Origin: a virus
IMG/VR virus record: IMGVR_UViG_3300017917_004574
Coordinates: 1-30,531 of that record
Strand: one strand, 5' to 3'
DNA length: 30,531 nucleotides
The notes below the pieces were generated by a model. It did no database searches. It had not been told where the DNA came from and saw only the letters and a program-made list of their open reading frames with translations. A program made the translations under genes and the position numbers. Shown piece by piece: positions 1 through 6,015 of this stretch. Within the stretch, counting starts at the first letter, position 1; the number at the start of each line of letters is the position of its first letter.

Positions 1-12
1 ATATTAAATATC

Positions 13-33
13 TTTCGTATATTAAAGCATAAA
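13..33 (+). promoter_or_regulatory. Cassette copy 1 (TTTCGTATATT)
   Basis: TTTCGTATATT followed by AAAGCATAA, with an A-rich leader ending AGTT directly before the ATG at 45. This matches the element found before most small genes in the first 10.5 kb. Promoter function is inferred from position and repetition. Confidence 0.6.
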
Positions 34-44
34 TAAAGAAAGTT

Positions 45-431
45 ATGGAAAATAGAATTTGTATAGACGGTGTATGGTATGTTAGAGAAACATCAACACC
101 AACCACATTCAAAATCAACCCACAAAATGTTATTCATACAATAAGTTGTGTATGGGAAAGTGACAATTGGGTATTTGAAGCAACAATGATGTGTAGAGAA
201 GATGACCCAACAGACCTATACCCAGACCCAACAATTGATATTACAGATAAAAGAGGGGAATATGAAGATTGGATTAAACATGATAGTGATAATCCAAATT
301 GGATGTGGGGTGTGTTGGAAAACAACCCTGAAAGTATGATTGATGCTAATGAGATGATGGATAAACAAGGTTTAACTGAATTTAAAGCATTTCTAGAATA
401 TTTAATTGAAAAAGGTTGGTTAGGAAAATAA
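45..431 (+). CDS. Hypothetical protein, 128 aa, Trp-rich and acidic
   Basis: I do not recognise this protein. It is soluble-looking, with no signal peptide or membrane segment, and is unusually rich in tryptophan and acidic residues (for example DDPTDLYPDP in the middle and WMWGV near residue 87). The C-terminus, from about residue 100, looks helical (EFKAFLEYLIEKGWLG). The start is supported by a full regulatory cassette upstream and by AGTT immediately before the ATG, the same initiation context as many neighbours. It is the first of a run of same-strand small genes that look like phage early or middle accessory genes. No function can be assigned. Confidence 0.75.
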   Translation: MENRICIDGVWYVRETSTPTTFKINPQNVIHTISCVWESDNWVFEATMMCREDDPTDLYPDPTIDITDKRGEYEDWIKHDSDNPNWMWGVLENNPESMIDANEMMDKQGLTEFKAFLEYLIEKGWLGK

Positions 432-455
432 AGGAATAGTTTACCTAAAATATCC

Positions 456-468
456 CTCGTATATTTAG
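456..468 (+). promoter_or_regulatory. Cassette copy 2 (short form)
   Basis: CTCGTATATTTAG keeps the TCGTATATT core but lacks the downstream AGTATAA and A-rich leader. The ATG at 472 follows after 3 nt (CAT). If the core is a promoter, its transcript would be nearly leaderless. Confidence 0.5.
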
Positions 469-471
469 CAT

Positions 472-948
472 ATGAAAAAAATAAAAGATATAGTAATCAG
501 CAAAGGTAAAAAAGCCCAAATAGGTCCTGTACACACCAGAGATATCACATTGGAAGATATCTACCGTTGCTTCCGACCACAACCAGGATATGAATATGAT
601 TATCTTGGATATGCTTATTACCGAGTTAAAAAAGATGGAACATTAAGAAAAGGTGATCAAATTGTAAAAGAATTCCTACAGCAAGTAGATAAAGTAGTTA
701 AACCATGGTGGTGTCCACGTTTTGTTTTACGTTTGCTTGATTTGTTTGGAAACGATCAAAGTATAGTTCGGATGCGTAATTTAAAACTATCTAATATATT
801 TTCTCGTTTAACAGGAGGTATACGCATAACGGATATGAAATGGAAATGGGATGAATTCAGAATATATGGTTCTTTTACGGAGGAATTGGATCGGTTAGCT
901 CAAGAAACTTGTAGAAAGTTAGAGGAGGAATACGCTAATGAAGATTGA
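472..948 (+). CDS. Hypothetical protein, 158 aa
   Basis: No family recognised. The N-terminus is basic (MKKIKDIVISKGKKAQIG), followed by a Tyr-rich stretch (PGYEYDYLGYAYYRVKKDG, residues about 38-56), a hydrophobic central segment with PWWCPRF (residues about 78-84), and an acidic helical tail (CRKLEEEYANED). The PWW segment is too short and charged around its edges to be a clear membrane anchor. The ATG lies only 3 nt after the core motif, unlike the 20-30 nt leaders of the neighbours. The gene stands alone between two cassettes and probably forms its own transcription unit. Confidence 0.75.
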   Translation: MKKIKDIVISKGKKAQIGPVHTRDITLEDIYRCFRPQPGYEYDYLGYAYYRVKKDGTLRKGDQIVKEFLQQVDKVVKPWWCPRFVLRLLDLFGNDQSIVRMRNLKLSNIFSRLTGGIRITDMKWKWDEFRIYGSFTEELDRLAQETCRKLEEEYANED

Positions 949-968
949 TTTCGTATATTATAGTATAA
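949..968 (+). promoter_or_regulatory. Cassette copy 3
   Basis: TTTCGTATATTATAGTATAA, then AATTAAAAAATTAAGGTT directly before the ATG at 987. Both the core and the AGTATAA block are present. Confidence 0.6.
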
Positions 969-986
969 AATTAAAAAATTAAGGTT

Positions 987-1739
987 ATGAACGAAGAAAT
1001 TAAAGATCCAAACCAACTAGACATGTTTGCAGGTATATTGCATACCACAGAACAAGAGAAAATGATAGCGGATTTTATTGTAAAGCAAAAGAATCAAAGT
1101 ATTTCAAACGAGAAACAAAACCAACAATATGAAAAGTTGCTAGTTGATAATGGTTTTATCTATGGAATGGATTATATCAACACATTCAAAAGAGAAATTG
1201 TTACACGAGAAGTAACACTAGGTTATAGTTGGGACAATACAAGATTTGAAGTAGAACTAACATATGAAACCACTACAGGTTATATCGCATTAAAAGGAAA
1301 ACGATTCTACAATAATGAATTGAAAGATAGTAACTTTAGTGTTGACTTTTCAGGAGATAGAGTACAATGTCCAACTGTTCAAGGTCAATATCGTTATGTC
1401 AAACCTAAAACATTACTTGAAAAACTGAAAGAATACAATTCAAGTCAAGAACATTTACTTGAAGAATATAAAAAGAAAAATAGCCTGATAGAATATACAG
1501 TGGGAAAATACACTAAAATGTATCCAAATGCTACAGTAACTATCCAATCAGATTGGACAAAATATAGCGGTTCATTCCAAGTTGTAGAGGTGAAATTCAA
1601 ATCAGGTAGCTACATTCAGTTTAGATTAGACATTCACAACAATAAAGAATATCTATATAAGAAACATGATGCTGAATTTGAAGGGATGGGTTCAAATGAG
1701 TTACTAGAAAGATTTTCAAAGCAGGAAGCCTCTAATTAA
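987..1739 (+). CDS. Hypothetical protein, 250 aa, with N-terminal clamp-binding-like QLDMF
   Basis: Overall family not recognised. Residues 10-14 read QLDMF, close to the bacterial sliding-clamp-binding consensus QL(S/D)LF, and sit in a short N-terminal stretch likely to be exposed (DPNQLDMFAG). The rest is a mix of a helical segment (about 20-50), a beta-rich middle (about 65-130: VTREVTLGYSWDNTRFEVEL), a charged helix (about 140-165: LLEKLKEY), and a second beta-rich part (VTIQSDWTKYSGSFQVVEVKF). The stop codon lies inside a terminator hairpin. A clamp-targeted DNA-metabolism or host-interference role is inference from one short motif only. Confidence 0.78.
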   Translation: MNEEIKDPNQLDMFAGILHTTEQEKMIADFIVKQKNQSISNEKQNQQYEKLLVDNGFIYGMDYINTFKREIVTREVTLGYSWDNTRFEVELTYETTTGYIALKGKRFYNNELKDSNFSVDFSGDRVQCPTVQGQYRYVKPKTLLEKLKEYNSSQEHLLEEYKKKNSLIEYTVGKYTKMYPNATVTIQSDWTKYSGSFQVVEVKFKSGSYIQFRLDIHNNKEYLYKKHDAEFEGMGSNELLERFSKQEASN

Positions 1740-1748
1740 AGAGGCTTT
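1726..1748 (+). terminator. Intrinsic terminator overlapping the stop codon, fused to cassette 4
   Basis: Stem AAGCCTCT (1726-1733) pairs with AGAGGCTT (1740-1747) across loop AATTAA, which contains the TAA stop of the upstream gene. The 3' T residues are also the first T residues of the next TTTCGTATATT. Confidence 0.75.
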
Positions 1749-1800
1749 CGTATATTGAAGCAATAATCAAAAAAGATTATTGATTATTTTAAAGTATAAA
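1746..1800 (+). promoter_or_regulatory. Cassette copy 4, split by a hairpin insert
   Basis: TTTCGTATATTGAAG starts at 1746, but the AAAGTATAAA block appears only at 1791, about 35 nt later than usual. The insert contains a perfect 8-bp hairpin, CAATAATC (1761-1768) with GATTATTG (1775-1782) and loop AAAAAA. Confidence 0.55.
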
Positions 1801-1811
1801 ATTAAAAAAAT

Positions 1812-2195
1812 ATGAGTACAAGATCGAGAATTGCAATTGAAAAACAAGACGGAACAGTTGAATCTATTTACTGTCATTTTGATGGTTATCTTTCACACAA
1901 TGGAGAAACACTTCAAAACCACTACTCAACTAGAGAGAAAATGGAGAAACTAATTGAACTAGGAGATATCTCTTCCCTTGAAAATACACCTGAAGAAACA
2001 GTAGCATATCATAGAGATAGAGGTGAAGATTTAAATATTACTTCATACCCAGATGTACCAACATTGTTTGAAGATGGCTTTAATAGTGGTGAAGAATATG
2101 TTTATTGTTTAACAAAAGATAATAGATTGTTAGTGTCAAGTGGAGGACCAGTAGCGGATCTACACCTAGCACTACAAGGTGAAGATGTATTATAA
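1812..2195 (+). CDS. Conserved phage protein of the STRSRI...CH.DGY type, 127 aa
   Basis: The N-terminus MSTRSRIAIEKQDGTVESIY followed by CHFDGYLSHNGETL is a pattern I associate with a widespread phage protein of unknown function. Other copies typically read S/T-RSRI, then CHWDGYP. Later features are LIELGDISSLE (about 53-63), HRDRGED (about 74-80), and a Gly-rich turn SSGGPVADLH near the C-terminus. No membrane segment or known catalytic motif is visible. The ATG follows the relocated AAAGTATAAA block at 14 nt. The gene is followed by a strong terminator, so it is probably monocistronic. Confidence 0.8.
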   Translation: MSTRSRIAIEKQDGTVESIYCHFDGYLSHNGETLQNHYSTREKMEKLIELGDISSLENTPEETVAYHRDRGEDLNITSYPDVPTLFEDGFNSGEEYVYCLTKDNRLLVSSGGPVADLHLALQGEDVL

Positions 2196-2212
2196 TACTT
2201 TTTTTCATAACC

Positions 2213-2253
2213 AAAAGGGGCGTCAATCATAAATGATTGGCGCTTTTTCTTTT
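2213..2253 (+). terminator. Strong intrinsic terminator
   Basis: GCGTCAATCAT (2220-2230) pairs with ATGATTGGCGC (2233-2243) with one G-T wobble, followed by TTTTTCTTTT. A-rich sequence before the stem pairs with the T-tract, as in bidirectional terminators. Confidence 0.85.
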
Positions 2254-2282
2254 AATTGAAGGAATAGAAAATATGATAGAGG

Positions 2283-2302
2283 TTTCGTATATTAAAGTAT
2301 AA
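2283..2302 (+). promoter_or_regulatory. Cassette copy 5
   Basis: TTTCGTATATTAAAGTATAA, identical over 20 nt to copy 6. The leader ATTAAAAGAT ends at the ATG at 2313. Confidence 0.65.
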
Positions 2303-2312
2303 ATTAAAAGAT

Positions 2313-2537
2313 ATGGATTTAAGAGAAAGGAAACAAGCACTATATGAAGCAATGGACCAACTAGACTCAGCAATTGATAATATCAGAGTCGCGTTACGAG
2401 GAACTTCATTTGAAGGACACGCTAATGCTTATATTTTAGGGCATTTACGTAGTTGGATTGATTCGGATAATAGTTTTAACATGGGTGTACAACAGTACAT
2501 TGATAGATTAGATAATGAAGAGGAAGAAGATATCTAA
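2313..2537 (+). CDS. Hypothetical protein, 74 aa, helical and acidic
   Basis: No family recognised. The sequence looks almost entirely helical (LRERKQALYEAMDQLDSAID at the start) and ends in an acidic tail, LDNEEEEDI. No cysteines and no membrane segment. It lies between two copies of the same 20-nt cassette and probably has its own transcript. Confidence 0.7.
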   Translation: MDLRERKQALYEAMDQLDSAIDNIRVALRGTSFEGHANAYILGHLRSWIDSDNSFNMGVQQYIDRLDNEEEEDI

Positions 2538-2543
2538 AGTATC

Positions 2544-2563
2544 TTTCGTATATTAAAGTATAA
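2544..2563 (+). promoter_or_regulatory. Cassette copy 6
   Basis: TTTCGTATATTAAAGTATAA, followed by ATTAAAAGAT and the ATG at 2574. The cassette and leader match copy 5 exactly over at least 30 nt, so the two are recent duplicates or under tight constraint. Confidence 0.65.
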
Positions 2564-2573
2564 ATTAAAAGAT

Positions 2574-2807
2574 ATGAACGAAGAAAAAATTATGCAACAG
2601 ATAGTAGCAAGTAATATTGAAATGCATCCTTTAATCCAAGAATGTACAGCTGATTTTGATATGAAATTGAAAATGCAAATGATGCTTGATGGGATATATG
2701 ATGGTGATTTAAAAACAATGATGTTAGATATGCTTCAATTCATGATTGAAGATGAAGAATATGAATTTGCAGCAGTATTGAGGGATGAATTTTTAAATAA
2801 ATTGTAA
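2574..2807 (+). CDS. Small protein, 77 aa, with UVR-motif-like C-terminus
   Basis: Helical and Met-rich (MKLKMQMMLDG, MMLDMLQFMI). The C-terminal segment MIEDEEYEFAAVLRDEFLNK (about 56-75) resembles the UVR motif of UvrB/UvrC and McsA-type proteins (consensus like EE.YE.AA.LRD.I), a short helical-hairpin protein-protein contact. In UvrB the motif binds UvrC. Whether this protein contacts host repair or protease-adaptor proteins is inference. Its stop codon overlaps the start of a 21-codon ORF (TAATG). Confidence 0.75.
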   Translation: MNEEKIMQQIVASNIEMHPLIQECTADFDMKLKMQMMLDGIYDGDLKTMMLDMLQFMIEDEEYEFAAVLRDEFLNKL

Positions 2808-2872
2808 TGGAAGAGTTTGATAAACATTTAACATCTATTTTACTTGAGAGAGGAATAGTATTTGAGTTTTAA
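2807..2872 (+). CDS. Possible coupled micro-ORF, 21 aa
   Basis: ATG overlaps the previous stop as TAATG, the junction also used in the late operon. It encodes MEEFDKHLTSILLERGIVFEF. There is no independent cassette. It could be translated by coupling or could be chance. The stop lies 2 nt before the next cassette. Confidence 0.35.
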   Translation: MEEFDKHLTSILLERGIVFEF

Positions 2873-2874
2873 AG

Positions 2875-2893
2875 TTCGTATATTAAAGTATAA
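2875..2893 (+). promoter_or_regulatory. Cassette copy 7
   Basis: TTCGTATATTAAAGTATAA, then an A-rich leader ending AAAGGTT directly before the ATG at 2911. Confidence 0.65.
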
Positions 2894-2910
2894 ATAAAAA
2901 AATAAAGGTT

Positions 2911-3078
2911 ATGAATAAATTTGCAGAAAACAATCCACAACGGTTAAAAGAATTCGCAGCTAAATTACAAGAGTTACATGATGAATACCATGCCAACCTT
3001 TATCTAATTGATGAAGTATATGATGGGATAGATATGATATTGGATGGAATAAAAAAGAAATTAGAAGATGAAATTTAA
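2911..3078 (+). CDS. Hypothetical protein, 55 aa, helical
   Basis: Short ORF with a full upstream cassette and the AAAGGTT-ATG context. The protein is two probable helices, NNPQRLKEFAAKLQELHDEY and an acidic/basic C-terminal helix GIDMILDGIKKKLEDEI. It overlaps the next gene by 11 nt (next ATG at 3068), suggesting translational coupling. Function unknown. Confidence 0.65.
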   Translation: MNKFAENNPQRLKEFAAKLQELHDEYHANLYLIDEVYDGIDMILDGIKKKLEDEI

Positions 3079-3619
3079 AGAAGGAGATATTTTAGAGTTT
3101 ATAGGTGTAGAAACATACTCAGCCAAAAAAGGTGCTAGAGCAATTTGTAAAGGAGATAATGGTTATCTCCAAGTAGAATGGATCCGAGATGGATTGGACA
3201 ACGATCAATCCAATGGTGGTTACCACTCAGAATGGTTTACAAAAGTAGGGGAATTAGAGATTCAAAAAGAAGATCGTATATTAAAAGAAAATAAAAAGGT
3301 TATGAAATTTAATTTTGAAGAAGGTAAACAACGAGTTGTTAAAATGTTAGAAGAACATATCGTTGATTTTAAAACTGATATGTCAAAAGACATCAAAGGT
3401 GTTATTAATGATGATAGAGAAGATGCAATAGATCAAATCGAAGATATTATTGAAACGATTAAAACCAATACTAATTACTGTGAAACAGCAATCGAAAAAG
3501 TAAAACAAGCAAAAAGCATAGCTGAAGTATTATTTGCAATGGAAAATACATGCTATGAAGAAATGGAAGAAACAGTATTGAATGAATTGTTTGGATTAGA
3601 AGGTATAACAATAGAATAA
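3068..3619 (+). CDS. Probable in-frame fusion of two small genes (183 aa), with internal start at 3302
   Basis: Residues 1 to about 65 look like a small beta-barrel (KFKEGDILEFIGVETY, then GYLQVEWIRDGLDNDQ, then HSEWFTKVGEL), reminiscent of SH3-like or KOW-like folds. Residues 79-183 are a helical acidic protein starting MKFNFEEGKQRVVKMLEEHI. The linker (about 68-78, KEDRILKENKK) is encoded by a complete regulatory cassette ending AAGGTT-ATG at 3302. That cassette and start are identical over 37 nt to 6264-6300, which drives a separate gene. The natural reading is that an upstream ORF has become fused in frame to a downstream gene that keeps its own promoter and start, so a 183-aa and a 105-aa product may both be made. 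Function unknown. Confidence 0.7.
   Translation: MKFKEGDILEFIGVETYSAKKGARAICKGDNGYLQVEWIRDGLDNDQSNGGYHSEWFTKVGELEIQKEDRILKENKKVMKFNFEEGKQRVVKMLEEHIVDFKTDMSKDIKGVINDDREDAIDQIEDIIETIKTNTNYCETAIEKVKQAKSIAEVLFAMENTCYEEMEETVLNELFGLEGITIE
3274..3291 (+). promoter_or_regulatory. Cassette copy 8, inside a reading frame
   Basis: TCGTATATTAAAAGAAAA, then TAAAAAGGTT and ATG at 3302. The 37 nt from 3274 to 3310 equal 6264-6300 exactly. The ORF reads straight through it. Confidence 0.6.
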
Positions 3620-3623
3620 GGTT

Positions 3624-3806
3624 ATGACAGAACTAGAAGAAAAAATAGCATCCATTAGAGTGAAACGAGCAGTAAAAAACACACTCAAGAATCAAGTTAC
3701 ATTTGCAGATATGGCTAGTATAGTTGGTTGGCAATTGAGAGATAGAGGTAAACTCATCACAGCAGAAACAATGTTATTAGTAGGTTATCAAAGTAAATAT
3801 AATTAA
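3624..3806 (+). CDS. Hypothetical protein, 60 aa, basic
   Basis: The ATG lies 4 nt after the preceding stop and is preceded by AAGGTT without a nearby cassette, so it is co-transcribed with 3068-3619. The protein is basic at the N-terminal third (IASIRVKRAVKNTLKNQ), followed by FADMASIVGWQLRDRGKLI. It could be a compact helix bundle. No known DNA-binding motif is certain. A terminator hairpin follows at 3813. Confidence 0.7.
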   Translation: MTELEEKIASIRVKRAVKNTLKNQVTFADMASIVGWQLRDRGKLITAETMLLVGYQSKYN

Positions 3807-3812
3807 AGGAAT

Positions 3813-3830
3813 AGAGAGCGCAAGCTCTCT
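3813..3830 (+). terminator. Terminator hairpin with GNRA loop fused to cassette 9
   Basis: AGAGAGC (3813-3819), loop GCAA (GNRA type), GCTCTCT (3824-3830). The trailing T residues continue directly into TTTCGTATATT. Confidence 0.75.
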
Positions 3831-3853
3831 TTCGTATATTCAATCAAATTAAA
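3830..3853 (+). promoter_or_regulatory. Cassette copy 9
   Basis: TTTCGTATATTCAATCAAAT then TAAAGAAATAAAGGTT before the ATG at 3866. The second block is TCAAATTAAA rather than AGTATAA. Confidence 0.6.
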
Positions 3854-3865
3854 GAAATAAAGGTT

Positions 3866-4075
3866 ATGATAGAAAGTAGAATTGAACGATTGATTGCACT
3901 AGATGACTATGTTAAAGCACTTGGACTAGAAGAAGGTGTTGGTAAACTAAACATACTAGATGCAGTTGGAATGCAACGCCAAATAGAGAAAATTATATTG
4001 GATACACTAAACGAACTAAACACTGTTGAGCAGTTTAAGCAAGATGATTTTAATAAAAGGGACATAGGCTTGTAA
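3866..4075 (+). CDS. Hypothetical protein, 69 aa, helical
   Basis: Helix-rich, starting MIESRIERLIALDDYVKALG, then GVGKLNILDAVGMQRQIEKI, ending FNKRDIGL. No recognisable domain. The start is set by the cassette and AAAGGTT immediately before the ATG. Monocistronic by position, between terminator 3813-3830 and the next cassette at 4083. Confidence 0.7.
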   Translation: MIESRIERLIALDDYVKALGLEEGVGKLNILDAVGMQRQIEKIILDTLNELNTVEQFKQDDFNKRDIGL

Positions 4076-4082
4076 ACTATCC

Positions 4083-4106
4083 TTCGTATATTTAGGTAAA
4101 TTAAAA
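4083..4106 (+). promoter_or_regulatory. Cassette copy 10
   Basis: TTCGTATATTTAGGTAAATT then AAAAATAAAATAAGTT before the ATG at 4119. The GTAAATTAAA block is shared with copies 11 and 12, a sub-type of the cassette. Confidence 0.6.
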
Positions 4107-4118
4107 ATAAAATAAGTT

Positions 4119-4634
4119 ATGAAAGATCTAATCGAAAAACTCAAAACGATACATGGTGTATCATTCGTTTCAGTTACCTACGTTAACCAACAAAACGAAA
4201 AACAACAAACAACATTCAATGTTGGAGTAAATTACAGCGCAGCAAAAGAAAAAGATATTGAGTATCTAAAGCAATTAGATGTATCTACAATTGAATCTTC
4301 ATTACCCAATGATATTCTAGAAGAGGCTCGAATTGCACTGTTAGAGAGTTTTCAAAACCCATCTAAATCTCGCTCTGAAGGTATTAAAGATGCTTATACT
4401 CATTTAGGGGCAGGAATAAAACTCCATAAGGAGTCTAAGAAATTATTTGTATATGGAATGAAAATACATAAACGAGTAATTAAGGAAGGTGTTGAGAGAG
4501 AAGATACTAGAAGTACCCTAACTAAAGCAAAAGATAAAATCAGAAGCCTACTCAAATCAACTCAATACAGACAATTTGAGATAGGAAATGCTAGTAAATT
4601 TACTCTTAAAGGAGATACTATAGAGTTTAAATGA
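4119..4634 (+). CDS. Hypothetical protein, 171 aa
   Basis: An N-terminal alpha/beta segment (HGVSFVSVTYVNQQNEKQQT, residues about 13-32, a likely beta hairpin) is followed by helices (SSLPNDILEEARIALLESFQ about 60-79). A basic central region then follows (GAGIKLHKESKKLFVYGMKI, KRVIKEGVER), and a C-terminal FTLKGDTIEFK. The basic middle could bind nucleic acid, which is inference. No family recognised. The AAGTT-ATG context supports the start. Confidence 0.75.
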   Translation: MKDLIEKLKTIHGVSFVSVTYVNQQNEKQQTTFNVGVNYSAAKEKDIEYLKQLDVSTIESSLPNDILEEARIALLESFQNPSKSRSEGIKDAYTHLGAGIKLHKESKKLFVYGMKIHKRVIKEGVEREDTRSTLTKAKDKIRSLLKSTQYRQFEIGNASKFTLKGDTIEFK

Positions 4635-4657
4635 GGAATTGAAAAATAAAGAATAAA

Positions 4658-4680
4658 TTCGTATATTCAAGTAAATTAAA
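4658..4680 (+). promoter_or_regulatory. Cassette copy 11
   Basis: TTCGTATATTCAAGTAAATT then AAAAACATAAAGA before the ATG at 4691. This copy lacks the usual GTT before ATG. Confidence 0.6.
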
Positions 4681-4690
4681 AACATAAAGA

Positions 4691-5269
4691 ATGGAAGTAA
4701 AGATTTATCGCGAACCAGAAAATGTAGGTTTATTGTTGGATGAAAATGAGTTAGCAGAGTACCAACAACTAGCAGAGGAATTAGGTATACCTGAGGTAAA
4801 ACAAGGCAAAACACCTAGCGTCTATCAAACACTAAACCAAGTACAAATTAGAGCATTAGAAGCGCTTTGTCCTGCTAAAGTCGATTTGGAAAAGTATAGC
4901 CGAAGTACAATACCTGTTGAAGTGTTACGTGCTATTAAATTTATTAAAGAAAATGAAATGTTTGACTTTATTAAAGTATGGTATGACGATAAAAACCCTG
5001 ACCCTATTATTGTGGGGGAAAAATACCGAACTGAGAATGACCGAGTAAGTGGGTATACATGGAATACTGAAAAAGTACTAGTTGCGAGGTGGGGTGATTG
5101 TGCTTATGAGTTGCCTGAGCTGGTAGAGATAGGTAAGGAAAGGTTAAAGAGAGAATTCACTGAGAAAGCAATTGATAAACAACAAAAAATTGAATCGTTT
5201 CTTCAACATCCTGATGTGTACATCAATAAGTACTTGAGTGATGGTCGTGTGAATTTTGAAATAGATTAA
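4691..5269 (+). CDS. Hypothetical protein, 192 aa
   Basis: Acidic N-terminus (NVGLLLDENELAEYQQLAEE, about 12-31), a Gln-rich stretch (YQTLNQVQIRALEALCPAKV, about 45-64), then a region with DDKNPDPIIVGEKYRTENDR and two tryptophans (GYTWNTEKVLVARWGDCAYE, about 121-140). The tail is a charged helix. It looks like a folded soluble protein and I do not recognise the family. Followed by a terminator fused to the next cassette. Confidence 0.75.
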   Translation: MEVKIYREPENVGLLLDENELAEYQQLAEELGIPEVKQGKTPSVYQTLNQVQIRALEALCPAKVDLEKYSRSTIPVEVLRAIKFIKENEMFDFIKVWYDDKNPDPIIVGEKYRTENDRVSGYTWNTEKVLVARWGDCAYELPELVEIGKERLKREFTEKAIDKQQKIESFLQHPDVYINKYLSDGRVNFEID

Positions 5270-5281
5270 GTTTAAAAAAGG

Positions 5282-5304
5282 AAGCCCTTAATCTAGAGGG
5301 CTTT
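5282..5304 (+). terminator. Terminator hairpin fused to cassette 12
   Basis: AAGCCCT (5282-5288) pairs with AGGGCTT (5297-5303) across loop TAATCTAG. The last T residues are shared with TTTCATATATT. Confidence 0.7.
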
Positions 5305-5325
5305 CATATATTCAAGTAAATTAAA
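5302..5325 (+). promoter_or_regulatory. Cassette copy 12 (CATATATT variant)
   Basis: TTTCATATATTCAAGTAAAT then TAAAAAATGATAAGTT before the ATG at 5338. G is replaced by A in the core, as in copies 15, 17, 20 and 23. Confidence 0.6.
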
Positions 5326-5337
5326 AAATGATAAGTT

Positions 5338-5694
5338 ATGAAAAACAAACCAATTTTAGCAGACCACAAACATGAAATTGAATTAGAAGATGATTCTATC
5401 ATTGTTGATTTTGTATGTGAATTTCACGCTGAAAACGATGGAATAGGATCATACAATTACTGGGGTGCGACCTATTATGATGACGGGGATGATTATTTAG
5501 TTTTGGGCCATTTGAAATGGGATGAATCGAAATTTTCTATAGAACAAAATGAAGCGATTAAAAAATACATTGACGAGGATAGTAATTGGCTCCATATTGA
5601 AGAGATAGTATCCCATCAAATGTATAACAAATGGGAAGAGGATTATTATGATTATGAAGAACCTGATGGTTATCTTGAGGAATTAGATTTTTAA
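5338..5694 (+). CDS. Hypothetical acidic protein, 118 aa
   Basis: Strongly acidic, with an aromatic-rich core: IIVDFVCEFHAENDGIGSYN (about 21-40) then YWGATYYDDGDDYLVLGHLK (about 41-60), ending DYYDYEEPDGYLEELDF. The alternating beta pattern and the acidic surface could mimic nucleic acid, a common property of phage inhibitor proteins, but this is only a compositional argument. No motif recognised. Start supported by AAGTT-ATG. Confidence 0.72.
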   Translation: MKNKPILADHKHEIELEDDSIIVDFVCEFHAENDGIGSYNYWGATYYDDGDDYLVLGHLKWDESKFSIEQNEAIKKYIDEDSNWLHIEEIVSHQMYNKWEEDYYDYEEPDGYLEELDF

Positions 5695-5701
5695 ATTAAA
5701 G

Positions 5702-5720
5702 TTCGTATATTAAAGTATAA
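5702..5720 (+). promoter_or_regulatory. Cassette copy 13
   Basis: TTCGTATATTAAAGTATAA then TTAAAGAAAAAAATAAAAGTT before the ATG at 5742. It appears to drive a short unit of a 49-aa gene, the tRNA-like gene and the gene at 6016. Confidence 0.65.
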
Positions 5721-5741
5721 TTAAAGAAAAAAATAAAAGTT

Positions 5742-5891
5742 ATGAAAAAAATAAAAGAAATGATCGAAACAGCACCATCAAAGAAAGACGCCATGGATAT
5801 ACTTGAGACATGGAGGTTGTTTTATGGGTTGAGTGAATCGCAGTATGCGAACGCAAGGAAATATATTCGAAAGGTTTGGAATCCACTATGA
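5742..5891 (+). CDS. Hypothetical protein, 49 aa
   Basis: Short ORF with a full cassette and AAAAGTT-ATG. It encodes MKKIKEMIETAPSKKDAMDI then LETWRLFYGLSESQYANARK and a basic end YIRKVWNPL. Likely two helices. Its stop lies 10 nt before the tRNA-like gene, so the two are probably on one transcript and the RNA would need processing. Confidence 0.62.
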   Translation: MKKIKEMIETAPSKKDAMDILETWRLFYGLSESQYANARKYIRKVWNPL

Positions 5892-5901
5892 TTTAAACCA
5901 T

Positions 5902-6000
5902 AGTCAGGTGGCGGAATTGGTAGACGCTACAAGCACCGTAGTGGAGAGCCTACAAGTGTAATTGAAGTGGCTCATACAGGTTCGAGTCCTGTCCTGACTA
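5902..6000 (+). tRNA. tRNA-Leu-like gene with aberrant anticodon arm
   Basis: The acceptor stem is perfect (AGTCAGG 5902-5908 with CCTGACT 5993-5999). The D arm is Leu/Ser-type (GCG 5911-5913, loop GAATTGGTAGA, CGC 5925-5927), and the T arm is canonical (ACAGG, TTCGAGT, CCTGT, 5976-5992). CCA is not encoded. The middle is odd. The only good anticodon-like stem is CTAC (5927-5930) with GTAG (5938-5941) around AAGCACC, which lacks the near-universal U33 and would read GCA. The variable region is very long, with GAGCC (5946-5950) pairing GGCTC (5969-5973) over an 18-nt loop. CTACAAG occurs twice, 23 nt apart (5927, 5950). It could be a diverged phage tRNA, a decayed tRNA carrying a partial internal duplication, or a tRNA-mimicking RNA. 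Confidence 0.6.
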
Positions 6001-6015
6001 CAAAAAATAAAAGTT

